Of a DNA stretch of 64,000 nt, positions 34,925 through 45,315 are shown one piece after another. The translations under genes were made by a program, and so were the position numbers. This DNA comes from Elmis aenea (taxonomy: Eukaryota; Arthropoda; Insecta; Coleoptera; Elmidae), in contig CANTFG010000303.1 in NCBI GenBank assembly GCA_947652605.1, positions 46,540 through 110,539 on the forward strand, read 5' to 3'. Position 1 is the stretch's first letter; each line of letters starts with the position of its first letter. The notes below the pieces were generated by a model. That model saw nothing but the letters and a program-made list of their open reading frames with translations, was not told the origin of the DNA and searched no databases.

Positions 34925-35064
34925 TGGTGCCTGTACACCTGAGAGTAAAGTACTCTCGAGAGTAACGTCGCCAAGGATACAGCCAATCGCGAGTTACTCT
35001 CAGGGGCTGTATCCTTGGCGACGCTACTCTCGAGAGTACTTTACTCTCAGGTGTACAGGCACCA
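34925..35064. repeat. 140-bp hairpin MITE in right arm
   Basis: TGGTGCCTGTACACCTGAG and its mirror enclose repeats of ACTCTCGAGAGTA. Flanking TAA/TTA corresponds to the same trinucleotide used by the 32592 MITE in the opposite arm. It shares only a GGTGC-like tip with that element. Confidence 0.8.
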
Positions 35065-35113
35065 TTATAGTTATCGAGATTCCCTATTAAAACATCGAAA
35101 TTTGCCCACCCTG

Positions 35114-36720
35114 TACACTATTATTTCAATTCCGGTTCGTCGGAAATTGCCCTAACTTTGTTATTTCAAATGGAACACCCTGTATATTTTATATTTTTAG
35201 AAAGAGGAGGCAACTTTGTATACAACTGTATTATATTGATTAATTTAAATAACCTCAAATAATTTTTGGACAAATATTTATTTGCCGTTATCTGCATACA
35301 TTGAATTTTATTATGTCAGCAAGTGTCCGAAAAAGGTTTTCGTACATTTTAATTAACATTTAGGTTACTTTAATCGGTTTTAAAGGTTGCAGAATATTTT
35401 TTGACCAATAACATATATTTGTGTTGAAAGGCTGCCTGCCTCAAAGACTTAAAATATTATAAAGCCGTATTTAGATATTCTATTAATCGTAGGATACTGT
35501 GCATAATTGCAACAAATTATAACTAAATTTTTTTATTAAAAAAACTATATTAGTTACAACTATCATTTGTTTTGTTGCACTTAGGAACAGTGTACTGCGA
35601 TTAATAGGATATTTTTACAAGTTTTTATAATATTTTATGTCTGTGAAGCAGCAATCCAACACAAATATAAGTTATTGGTCAGGAAATACTCTATTTAAAT
35701 AAGTGCATGTACTACTGCATTTGCATTTGTCAAAAAACCGATTTGCATCTTCAAAGCCCATTAAAGTAACCTAAATGGCAATTAAAATTTACAAAAACAT
35801 TTGTCGGAAACTTGTTGACAAAATAAAATTTAATGTATGCAGGTCACGGCTCACTTAATAAAAAAATTAATTATTGTTCAAAAATTATTTAAGGTTATTT
35901 AAATTAACCAAAGTCCTACACGGTAGAGGGACTTATGACTAAATAAAAATAAAAAAGTAACCAAACCAGTGCAGTTGAATTCATAATTGCATCCTCTTTC
36001 TAAAAATTTAAATATATTGTGACGGATCGTACTGTACATAGGCCGCACTATTGTTGAAGAGTACTGATTACTCTTTTATTTATTGTTGTTAATTATGGCT
36101 CGTGATCGTCTTTGTAACGTGGTTGGACCCTCAAACGTTGTTTTACGTAGTACACAGGTCTAGAGCAATTAGTACACAGTAAGCAACAAATAAAACACAA
36201 CAATTTTAACAACAAACTCCTTTATTTTTCGACTGGCTGTACATTTCTCGGGGGTTGGAACTTAACTATCAGTGCGACCGTCTCAAGGTTTTAGGTTCCC
36301 TGTTGCTATCCCTTTTTTATTGTAGTTGCATCTTTGTCATTCTTTCCTATAAACACATATTTGTGCGAGTAGTTTGTTCTACTTATGATGTAAAAATTAA
36401 TCAACCAATCGTTTGTTGACTGACGAAACCCAAATGCTAGCATTGTAGGACCCAAGTTATGACCGTAATATTTTAACGTTAATGTGTTTTTACTAAAGTT
36501 GAAATCCTCATAACTTGGCCCTTTTGAAGCGTTACGTGTTTTAGTAACTGATGCATCAGCATTTGTTGCAATATTATTCATTTAAAAGTAAATTAAAATA
36601 ACATTGAAGTAAAATAAAATAATTGATCTCAGGCGGGGTGTCACAATATATAGGGTGTTCCATTTGAAATAACAAAGTTAGAGCAATTTCCGGCGAAACC
36701 GAAATAGTGATAATAGTGTA
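35114..36720. repeat. Inverted-repeat element with nested palindrome and solo LTR
   Basis: TACACTATTAT near 35114 is mirrored by ATAATAGTGTA at 36710-36720, and the GGAAATTGCCCTAACTTTG segment also recurs in reverse. A second stem lies inside at about 35240-35900. The solo LTR at 36018-36645 interrupts the right side. No coding sequence recognised. Confidence 0.6.
36018..36645 (-). repeat. Probable solo LTR
   Basis: On the minus strand it runs from TGTGACACCCCGCC to CGATCCGTCACA, TG...CA ends. ATATAT flanks both sides as a likely duplication. The 91-codon frame at 36306-36581 inside is not recognised. It could instead be another type of small element. Confidence 0.5.
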
Positions 36721-37059
36721 CATATGTTCAAATATAAAATATTCCGGGTATTTACACTTATTATATGTCTAAATGTAAAAGTTTATTTATATACAATTAA
36801 AACAAAAGAAAAAAAGGAGGTGTACCAGGCCTTAGTTACATCTGGTATATACCTATACAGTAGGTGCAAATAGCCAATTATTCGTACCTACTGTAGGTGC
36901 AAATAGCCAATTATTCGTACCTGCTGTAGGTGCAAATAGCCAATTATTTGTACCTGCTGTAGGTGCAAATAGCCACAACCTTAAAGAATTGTAATACAAA
37001 ACTTAGTGTTTGTTGTATGTTCAAATAATTGACATAGTCAAATACAACGAATTTGTGAA

Positions 37060-37367
37060 AAATAATAAATAATATTAAAACTCATTTTTCTCAAAAGTTT
37101 TCCCATGTATGTTTATTTGTTTAATGTGCTATCGGATTTGGAACTTATTTTTTTACCGGAACAAATGAAAAAAATATACTGTGTAAAATCAAAAAACAGT
37201 TCACTATCGCAAATCTGACATTTTTATCGTTGAAAAAATATAAAATATTTTAACGTCATTTGATAGAGAATTTCTTGTGATTTACAAAAATATAAACTTG
37301 TTAGGGGTTTTCTCTTAATGTAATAAAGTTATAGGGGTGCGACAGTCAAACTGAATCATCCGGTTTA
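37060..37367. repeat. Half copy of the 7648-10129 MITE family
   Basis: It shares TAATGTGCTATCGGATTTGGA-type sequence and the right end GGTGCGACAGTCAAACTGAATC with that family. It ends 49 bp before galectin exon F. Confidence 0.6.
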
Positions 37368-37415
37368 GTAGCACACAGACACAATAAATCATTCAACTTT
37401 TTTTCTTAAATTTAG

Positions 37416-37565
37416 ATATCCATAAATGATGAAGTTTATACAACTTTTGGACACAGGACACCACCTCAACGAATTTCACATTTATTAGTTGAAGATTTTA
37501 CACACAGTTGTGTAGATCAAATTCTTTATGAATATCAACCATTTCAAGGAGATGTGACTTTGTAA
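37416..37565 (+). CDS. Galectin gene 1 exon F: end of CRD2 and stop
   Basis: Acceptor TTAAATTTAG, phase 0. It starts ISINDEVYTTFGHRTPPQRI, matching the closing strands of a galectin CRD. It continues SHLLVEDFTHSCVDQILYEY and ends after FQGDVTL at TAA. The structure mirrors exon C, with which it shares the I-W/S-I-N start. Confidence 0.87.
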   Translation: MSINDEVYTTFGHRTPPQRISHLLVEDFTHSCVDQILYEYQPFQGDVTL

Positions 37566-37730
37566 TTTTCACATATTAAGTTAACAATCACTAATAAGTG
37601 TATCTTACTTTATAGTGAAACAATAATACACCGGTTTGTTTAAATATAGTTGTGATAAGTAGATTAAAATTTAGAATTTTAATTTTGGGGCTTGTGTTAA
37701 ATAATATTTCAAAGTGTTGTATGTAAGATA

Positions 37731-37736
37731 AATAAA
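37731..37736 (+). terminator. Poly(A) signal of galectin gene 1
   Basis: AATAAA lies 165 bp after the stop codon, in AT-rich DNA with a following T/GT-rich stretch. Confidence 0.65.
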
Positions 37737-38598
37737 ATTTAAAAAAACGTTTTCAGTGTCTTCTAATTTACTTGTTGCACCTACGCATCCACCAGCATCC
37801 AACCTTTATAACTTTCATAATTCCCAACCTTTTTTTCTCTTTCAAGAAATTCATCTATTTCAAAGAATTCTGGGCACCCTTTCCTTATTAACCATTCGCT
37901 GTGAGATAGGCCGGCCAAGTGGGGGTGCAGTGGGTGCAATGCGCCGGGGCCCCCGACTTAGGGGGGCCCAAAATGGCCTGTATTAAAATTATTTTGTAAA
38001 TTTTGTGGTTGTAATGAAATAAAAACTTTCTAAATTAAAATAAAAAACTAACAAAAAGTAATAGTTGTATAAAACAGTGGATAACGAGGGCAGAAACAGC
38101 ACAAATTGTACATGCCATAATGTCGATTTTGAAATAGAAAGCAAAAATTAAGAAATCTAAACTGTTGCAAGGTACCTATACACAAGAAGATAATAAAAAT
38201 TGTTAACTTCGAAGACATGACATTAGCATCAGCTTTTTTATTTGCAAAATCAGAGCAACACGTCGTGCTTTAACATTTAAGGAAATTGATCATACATCAG
38301 ATAGGTATACAATGTCTCGAGAGAGACTTAATTCTTTAGTTTAGAAACATTATCCATCGAAAATACAGAAGTTGAAATGACAGTCTTTGAAGATTTAATT
38401 GAAATATGGGCTGTTCAATGCCCAACTCTAAAACTGATAAAAGTCTTACAGAATGAAAAAATATTTCAATTATTGTGTGTTTGTTGTGTTATTTTGTTTA
38501 TAAACTTATTATGTACTGTAGTAAATATCAACAAAAATATTTGAAAGTAACTGTGTTTTTAATCTTAATTTATTATAATTTTATATGATTTACGTATA

Positions 38599-40405
38599 CA
38601 GGGATGCGCAAAGGTATGAAAACAGACAAATATCTACAACACTATTGCAGATATAACAATGAAATTTTGTATCTGAGCGTTATGGTATTTTTCGGATTCG
38701 ATGAAAATATTAAGGTTGCAATAAGACTTCCGGTTCAACCGGAAACGGACTCAAACTTTGAAATTTTAAATAGAACACCCTGTATATTTTTACATTTTTG
38801 GATTCCTTTTAAAATTTACTTTAAAAAATGTACAAGGTTATATGGGTCTAAACCGTTTTCGTACAATTTACATTTTTATGAAAGCTTTGAGCAATACAGC
38901 ACTTTCAAGTATTTTTTAACATTTAAGTTATTTAAAAAGGCATTAGAATTTTGTTTGAAAATTAGATTGACCATAGATTATTAAACACTTTGCACTAGCT
39001 ACATTTTTAAAATATTATACAGGGTGTTTTTAATGCTTGAACAAACCGGTGAAACTTTAAACATTGATAACTCATTTTTCTTAAATACAACACCCTATAT
39101 GTTTTTACACAGTCTTGTAGAAAATCTGATTGTCTTTCAAAAATATTAATCATGTCTCATACCTAAAATTGATATTTTTCGAGATATCGCGATTTTATTG
39201 TAAATAATTCGGCAACGTAATATTTTCGGGTAGGCTATGAAGGTAGACAGCGGTAATTTTGAAACAACTGAAAGATAAAAACAAGAAAGTTGTAATATTA
39301 TCTTTTCTTTTCGAATTTTCGAAATTTTTTATAATGTAGATGTTTAGATCGAGATTTCTTATGAGGGCCATAATATTTTTCATATAATTGATTGTGATCG
39401 TTTGCAAAGTCTTAAAAATCGATTGATAATGTATTGAGTACGCGAAAATAACGCTGATTAAACAAAAGTCACTGACCAGTCTTATCTTTAAATTTAAAAA
39501 AAATCGCTTAGGGTTGAAACCGTATCCGGTTCAACTGAAAATAATACTGTAGAAACACAAAAAATTAGTTTACAGTATTTTTAATTAATTGTCCCATCAC
39601 ACTGGTTCAATAAATAAATGCATAATTTTAAGAAACCTCTATTTAAACGTAAAAATGGTAAAATTACATCTACATTATTAGAAATGTCGAAAATAAGTGA
39701 GGAAAAGATAATATTATAACTTTCTTGTTTTTCTCTTTCAATTGTTTCAAAATTACCACTATCTATAATAGCCTACTCGAAAATACTACATTGCCCGAAT
39801 AATTTACAATAAATTCGCGATAACTCGAAAAATATTAGTCTTAGGTATGAAACTTGATTAACGTTTTTGAAAGACAATCAAATTTTGTACAAGACTATGT
39901 AAAAATATATACTGTGTTGTATTTAAGAAAATTGAGTTATCAATGTTTAAAGTTCCACAAGTTTGACCAAGCGTAAAAAACACCCTGTATAATATTTTAC
40001 AAAGTGTAGCTAGCGCAAAGTGTTAAATCACCAATGGTTAATCCAATTTTCAAACGAAATTCTACTGCCTTTTTAAATAAATTAAATGTTAAAAAAAATT
40101 GAAAGTGCTGTATCGCTCAAAATTTTCATAAAAATTTAAATTTTACGGAAACTGTTTACTTTAGACCCTTATACATTTATTAAAGTAAACTTTAAGGAAA
40201 ATCCAAAAATGTAAAAATATACAGGGTGTTCTATATAAAATTTCACAGTTTGAGTCCGTTTCCGGTTGAACCGGAAGTCGTATTGCAACCTTAATATTTT
40301 CATCGAATCCGAAAAATACCATAACGCTCAGATACAAAATTTCATTGTTATATCTGCAATAGTATTCTAGATATTTGTCTGTTTCCAGACTTTTGCGCAA
40401 CCCTG
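38599..40405. repeat. Palindromic MITE with CAGGGATGCGCAAA ends
   Basis: Left CAGGGATGCGCAAAGGTATG and right mirror CTTTTGCGCAACCCTG are bordered by TA. Arms such as CCGGTTCAACCGGAAACGGA match their reverse near 40255. It contains the MITE at 39020-39987. The open frame at 38604-38984 and its mirror copy come from the arms. Confidence 0.78.
39020..39987. repeat. Nested palindromic MITE
   Basis: CAGGGTGTTTTTAATGCTTG and the mirror AAGCGTAAAAAACACCCTG are bordered by TA. Arms or half copies recur at 43500-44160, 51160-51460 and 54170-54230. Confidence 0.78.
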
Positions 40406-40529
40406 TACATATATTTATGCAAATTTAATTAATTCAATGTAACATTTTCCAAATGAAATTTTTATAGGGGGCCCCAAAAAAGTACTTGGACCCGGGCCCC
40501 GACTAATAGATGACCGGTCCTGTACGTTG

Positions 40530-41119
40530 CTAAGAATTTTTTTAAGTATCTTGTTAGCCGATTCGTTTAAAACTTGAGCGTCCAGCTAATCCCTCTCTGT
40601 ACCTTAACTGACTTGTCAGAATAGTTTTGACTGTTACAGCTTGCGCATCTCTTCCTGTATGTATGAAAATATAGCAGATATTCTATCTTTCCGACTTTGC
40701 AATGAATATATAACTTTAATTTAAAGTTGGTGTCATAAAGTTTATTAAACTAAAGGGATATGTTTCAAACTTTTTAAACTTAGCAGTATTCGCAAATCCT
40801 ATGTTTTAACTGAAACGGTTTCCGCCAAGGTTTGAGCATCATGCATTTTCCTGTTATAACGTCAGATAGTAATTGCTGAATCAGGGTTGATAGAAAAACA
40901 AAGAATCTTTTGAATTATGCAAAGACAATCAGTCAACAGTTAACTCAGAGTCGGCCGTTAAACAACACAGGCACGATGGCAATATTTACTCTCGTCCAGC
41001 AAGGTACTTTTCTTTAAATCAATATGTAAGAATTCTCTAAAGGTCGATTTATACTATAGGTACACTCGCGCTCCCTTCAGTCACTTCGTAAAAATCCGAT
41101 TGCACTCAATCAAATGTGG
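40530..41119. other. Non-repetitive-looking intergenic stretch
   Basis: I see no mirrored arms or domain here. It has mixed composition, a TCAGTC initiator-like site at 40929 and an ATG at 40975 followed by a possible donor. That is too little to call an exon. It may be unique host DNA between the galectin genes. Confidence 0.35.
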
Positions 41120-41127
41120 CTATTCAC

Positions 41128-41372
41128 TAGGACTTATATCGATATATCGATATATCGAAATATCGGATATCGATATATCGATATGTCGATATTCCGATAT
41201 ATCGATATGTCCATATATCGATACATCGATATATCGATTTTCCGATATTCCGATATATCGATATGTCGATATATCGATATATCGATACATATCGATATAA
41301 TTTCGATATCGATATTCGATATAATTTCGATATCGATATTCGATATCGAAATTTGGATATCGCTCACCCCTA
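41128..41372. mobile_element. hAT-like MITE made almost wholly of CGATAT repeats
   Basis: CTATTCAC at 41120-41127 and 41373-41380 is a perfect 8-bp duplication. The left end begins TAGGAC; the right ends CGCTCACCCCTA, the reverse of TAGGGGTGAGCG. Between them lie roughly twenty TATCGATA/CGATATATCGAT units. Frames on both strands give repetitive RYIDIS-type peptides with no meaning as proteins. Confidence 0.72.
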
Positions 41373-41639
41373 CTATTCACACTATAGGTAGGTACACTCT
41401 CGCTCCACCCAAACTCGGCGTCTACTATTTTGTGAACGTTATGTCAGTGGGCACGGATTGTCGTGTGAGATATTTTACTACCTAAGTAAATTACAATTTA
41501 CAATAGAATCATTTTTAAATAAAATGGTTCGCAACAGACATGGGATCAAAATAATTGCGATTATGTTCGCAAATATATTGTCGTATGAAACTGGAAAGGC
41601 GGTAAAAAAGCCTGGTAGGTATTAACAACATTTTTTATT

Positions 41640-42240
41640 AATGTAATATTCAAATCAGTATTAAGAGGTGATGGAAATGCAATTTTTCAAATCATATTTA
41701 TTTGCTATGGAACATAACCAGCGTCGGAACTAAAGAATCTTGCAAACGTGTTTCTTATTTCAAAAGCTGCTGTTGTAAAAATGTTCTCATTCCTGGGTAA
41801 ATTTACTTTGATAACTTGACCGTTTGCAAAGTTAAATAAATTATTTCCCTTGCGTACAAAATTATGCCAAATACAAGTGGTTAAAATTACTTATTCAGCG
41901 TGTTGAGGATTTAATTTTAATCTCCTGTTGTAAATTTTAAATTTTTGTGTTGAAATGTCGGATGCATTTTCAACCATTCTACAGGATACAGGATAAAGCC
42001 TTATCATATATTTTTTCTATGAAAAAGCTGGATCACCAACAATTCTGGTACATCAAAAGTACTATTTTGTAAACGTTTTCCAAGATTTGAAGAAGCAAAT
42101 ATACCATCATCGCTGCTATCTCTAGACATCCTAAAATATTGATAAAATTTCGTTTTATAAGGTCATTAAATGTGGGCAACGCCTTTATTTTTAGTTTCCT
42201 TCTTGTCTTCGTCAAGCAATAACGCAATAATCATTAAGTC
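41640..42240 (-). pseudogene. PIF/Harbinger transposase C-terminal remnant
   Basis: Joined across shifts on the minus strand: SSDDGIFASSNLGKRLQN, then RMVENASDI and NRRLKLNPQHAE, VILTTCIWHNFVRKGN and AFEIRNTFARFF ending GYVP. This order (..VEN.., CILHNFLR, A.IR..F..YF) is that of the DDE domain of Harbinger transposases. Stops and shifts are present and the N-terminal half is lost. Confidence 0.65.
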
Positions 42241-42852
42241 CTTGTTATTTAAAATTGAACACATGGCTACCAAACTGACAGATGAAAACTAGCAATGTAG
42301 GTAGGGAGGTGGATGAAAATGAATAGTGCACAAGCGCTTAGGGCGACATATAACAAAAATTAAATTAACTGTTACAAGTTACAACCTACCCGTGTTACTT
42401 TCATCCCCGGTTTCCCCTACAACAAAAAATTGCGAGGCGGTTCTTTGCCGCAAAACTTAAACTCAAAAAAAAAAAAATTTATTGATAAAGCGGCTAAATA
42501 TAACTTTAATTAACAATTCCACTTGTCATTTATATCCATATTTGAACAATGTTCAAATAATTGAATTACATCATCTTAAAGTGCAATGTTTAACTTCTTT
42601 ATCAGATTAAAGATACATTGAATGTAAATCCCCTCATTTATTGACAAATGATTAACATATTTTGAAAAGTATTATTATATTGTACCGTTATGTATGATTC
42701 GCGGAATTGCAAGCAATATCTATAAGAAATATCTCGCGAAATATGCTGGTCATTGATAACTAATTAATTAAACTTATTCCCACCAGTTTATTTTATCTAT
42801 AATCAAGAGTAAAATCTTTTAAAATAATTAAAAGTCAACAGATAAAGAGTTT

Positions 42853-42888
42853 TATAAAATGAGGACTTGTTAAAATCAAGTCAGAAGT
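42853..42888 (+). promoter_or_regulatory. Core promoter: TATA box and initiator
   Basis: TATAAAA at 42853-42859 and TCAGAA with the A at 42883 are 30 bp apart, the standard spacing. The predicted transcript has a 66-nt leader before the ATG at 42949. Confidence 0.5.
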
Positions 42889-42948
42889 GTTTCTAATTTA
42901 TAAACCAATAAAATATTTGGAATAGTAATTTTGTGCAATTCAAGTATC

Positions 42949-43026
42949 ATGCGGCAGTTACTTATACTTTCGTTTGTTATTTTGTTGTCTATAAATTGTG
43001 CATGGTGTGGAATAGTTACAAATATA
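42949..43026 (+). CDS. First exon of a third gene: signal peptide
   Basis: ATG to a strong donor ATA/GTAAGT, 26 codons, exit phase 0: MRQLLILSFVILLSINCAWC then GIVTNI. This is a classical signal peptide. Phase 0 is the phase at which exon A of galectin gene 1 is entered. So it may be the first exon of another galectin-family gene or a relic of one. No downstream partner exon was found on this strand up to the window end. It could also belong to an unrelated secreted protein. Confidence 0.45.
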
Positions 43027-43059
43027 GTAAGTACAAAAATAAAGTTTACAGGTCTGTTC

Positions 43060-45130
43060 TTTTACAACTGTTAATGGTGCGCCAAATAAAAAGGTAACCA
43101 ACCATTGCATTGGAATGTGATAAGCGGTGAGATATACTTCAAAAGTAATAGCAAAATATATGAAAATGTCGAATTTATTTTTTCTCTCATAACTTTTTTT
43201 GTCGTAATCATCAGATCTTTTTTTTAATACTTTCTTGAGATACTTTTTAATATAAAATGTAACTATTATTTTAGATTTTTCTAAGTCAATTTCCATTTTC
43301 GAGAGATTACCTAGCCCTCTTTTCATGTTTTCTTATGAACCGCGAAGTTTGCTTAAGAATAGTATAATTTGCCTTTTTTTTCTCTTTCTAATGAGATGTC
43401 ACTTGCCATTTTCATTTTTAAAAATAACTCAGAAAATCAAACAAATCGTATTTTACATTTATCACGCTGTCTATAAAAAAAGTAACAAAAATTACCGCTG
43501 TCTAACTTCATAGCCTACTTGAAAAATTACGTTGCCCTAATAATTTACAATAAAATCGCGATATCTCGAAAAATATTAGTTTAAGGTATGAAACATGGTG
43601 AATGTTTTTGAAAGGCAATCAAATTTTCTACAAGACTATATAAAAACACATGGGATGTTGTATTTAAGAAAATCGAGTTATCGATGTTTAAAGTTTCACA
43701 AGTTTGACCTAGTGTAAAAAAAAACGCCCTGTATAATATTTTAGAAATGTAACTAGTGCAAATTGTTAATTAATTTATTGCTAATCTAATTTTCAAACGA
43801 AATTCTACTGCCTTTTTAAATAACTTAAATGTAAAAAGGTAGTAGAATTTCGTTTGAAAATTAGATTAGCAATTAATTATTTAACAATTTGCACTAGCTA
43901 CATTACTAAAATATTATACACTAGGTCAAACTTGTGAAACTTTAAACATCGATAACTCGATTTTCTTAAATACAACATCCCATGTGTTTTTATATAGTCT
44001 TGTAGAAAATTTGATTGTCTTTCAAAAACATTCACCATGTTTCATACCTTAAACTAATATTTTACGGGATATCGCGATTTTATTGTAAATTATTAGGGCA
44101 ACGTAATTTTTCAAGTAGGCTATGAAGTTAGACAGCGGTAATCTTTAAACAATTGATAGATAATTACGCATTTTCATAAAAATGTAAATTTTACGAAAAC
44201 GCTCGACTTTAGACGCGTATAACCTTTAAAATTTTTTAAAGTAAATATTAAGAGGAATCCAAAAATGTAATAATGTACGGGTCTAGGAACATCCTTCGCC
44301 CACAATTCTTCGCCCACAGTTCTTCGCCCACAATTCTTCGCCCACAATTCTTCGCCCACAATTCTTCGCCTCCACAATTCTTCGACCACATTTCTTCCCC
44401 TACACAATTCTTCGCCGCCACATTTCTTCACCGCCACAATTTTTCGCCTCATACAAGCATATCACTAATTTTGTTTGTAAATGTGATTGTTTTTATTTAT
44501 AACGAAATTTTTACAGATTATTTTATATTAGCCATTAGCCTAAAGTTGTTTCTTGTATATTAATACTTCGTCTTTTAATATTATGTTTAAAAATTGTTAC
44601 ATAAATAGGGTATGTTGTGATTTTTAATCTTGTTTATGTTATAATAGTATGAATAAAAATTAAATTAACCTAACCTATCCTGACCGGACCTAGCCTAATG
44701 TAAAATAATCTGTAAAAATTACGTTATAAATAAAAATAATCAAATTTAAAAACAAAAATTGTGTTAGTTAGTTATTTATAAAAATGAATATAGCAAATGA
44801 CATCTCATTAGATTAAGAGAAAATGAAATTAGGGGTGATATCTCGAAAATGGAAAGTGATAAAAAACATCTAAAATAATAATTATATTCTACATAAAAAA
44901 GTATCTCAAGAATGTACAAATAAAATTCATGTAATGATTAAAACAAAAAAGTTATGAGAGAAAAACGAAATTTACCATTTTCATATTTTATGCTATAACT
45001 TCTGAAGTACGAGGAATGATGTTCTTAAAAATTGATTGTAGCTTCTCTCATACTTGCGAATGATTCATTTAATTTAAGCAAACCTGTATCTCTTATAATA
45101 AGCAAGATCCCCATGCTGGAAATGTTATCT
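43060..45130. repeat. Nested inverted-repeat complex
   Basis: Outer arms match between about 43130-43420 and 44800-45000 (CTCATAACTTTTTT against its reverse, AGATACTTTTT against its reverse). Inner arms 43500-43830 and 43835-44150 are a near-perfect head-to-head palindrome around GAATTTCGTTTGAAAATTAG. The right inner arm lacks about a dozen bases that hold the CGCCCTG end. Confidence 0.65.
44290..44450. repeat. Minisatellite, 14-16 bp unit CACAATTCTTCGCC
   Basis: About eleven imperfect units, first uniform and then degenerate toward the right with an extra CC or CG. Each unit contains TTCTTCG. Minus-strand frames give repeated short peptides and are not genes. Confidence 0.85.
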
Positions 45131-45171
45131 GAGACAGTGTACAGGGTGGACCAAATTCGAATGTTGTTCGG

Positions 45172-45315
45172 CAGTGATGTCCAACCTTTTTTAGGCTAGG
45201 GGCTACTTTAGCTTCTTCAGAACTTTGGCTGGCTACTTAGTCGCAGTCATTCCCCTTCCCCTTGTGGCAAAAAAACATAACTTAAAAAGTGGGCATTTTG
45301 ACCAAGAAAAGTATT
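45172..45315 (+). mobile_element. hAT terminal fragment
   Basis: It begins CAGTGATGTCCAACC, the same terminus as at 215 (reverse) and 10775. It is cut by the piggyBac pseudogene. Confidence 0.5.

Larger units (their letters stand above)
32543..35113. mobile_element. Palindromic MITE, family B, with three nested MITEs
   Basis: CAGGGTGGGCAAATTTCGATG and its mirror at 35093-35113 are bordered by TA. Arms match over more than 500 bp. The centre holds a family A MITE (33508-34579). Each arm holds a different small MITE at the same site (32592-32738 and 34925-35064). Confidence 0.85.
32324..36980. mobile_element. 4.66-kb inverted-repeat element, 9-bp duplication, 33-bp terminal repeats
   Basis: TTAAAGAAT lies at 32315-32323 and 36981-36989. 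Termini GGTTGTGGCTATTTGCACC and GGTGCAAATAGCCACAACC are exact mirrors. Each end carries 33-bp tandem units built on CTATTTGCACCTACTGTAGG, three at the left and four at the right. A 9-bp duplication is usual for Mutator-like elements, and the terminal arrays recall foldback elements. No transposase is readable. Most of the inside is later insertions (32543-35113, 35114-36720). It starts 36 bp after galectin exon E. Confidence 0.85.
3645..37565 (+). other. Galectin-family gene 1, tandem-CRD (5' end missing)
   Basis: Six exons join in one frame: 86+190+162+89+208+150 nt, 295 codons including the TAA. Exons 1-3 make CRD1, starting LPYQGNIEGRLEPG and closing with the FEHRLPFSDI strand. Exons 4-6 make CRD2, starting YHGALPGGNIYN, with SYINGVWLLEE and EPLEIAIDYD in the middle and FGHRTPPQRISHL at the end. 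This order and the LPGG, W and HR..P marks are those of galectins, beta-sandwich lectins found in cytosol or outside the cell. The H-N-R sugar-contact triad is replaced in both domains, so ordinary beta-galactoside binding is doubtful. The coding exon before residue 1 is not in view. All introns are clogged with transposons. The assignment to the galectin family is firm; ligand and role are unknown. Confidence 0.88.
37909..40525 (+). pseudogene. Decayed hAT transposon
   Basis: The left end has AGGCCGGCCAAGTGGGGG and GGGGCCCCC; the right has GGGCCCCGACTAATAG and GACCGGTCCTG. Near 38260-38440 a broken frame resembles a hAT C-terminal region (MSRERLNSLV, then SIENTEVEMTVFEDLIEIW across frames). 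A palindromic MITE at 38599-40405 splits it. Duplications were not resolved. Confidence 0.6.

Noticed and set aside
36306..36581. 91-codon frame as a host gene
   Set aside because: It lies within the probable solo LTR and has no known domain or splice context.
32324..36980. CRISPR-like array from the 33-bp repeats
   Set aside because: Units are contiguous without spacers, at both ends of a transposon in a eukaryotic intron.
38604..40400. Two similar proteins with CRYNNEILYLSVMVFFGFDE on opposite strands
   Set aside because: They are the two arms of one palindromic MITE, so the same DNA read twice.
40929..41003. TCAGTC initiator and short exon MAIFTLVQQ with a GTACTT donor
   Set aside because: No TATA or well-placed downstream element and only nine codons. 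Could be real but cannot be supported.
41100..41485. Open frames of 66-123 codons on both strands
   Set aside because: They are translations of the CGATAT array (RYIDIS-type repeats) and exist in several frames at once.
41524..41614. Possible first exon MVRNRHGIKIIAIMFANIL with GTAGGT donor
   Set aside because: No TATA or initiator, a weak signal peptide, and it adjoins a Harbinger remnant. No partner exon in phase 1.
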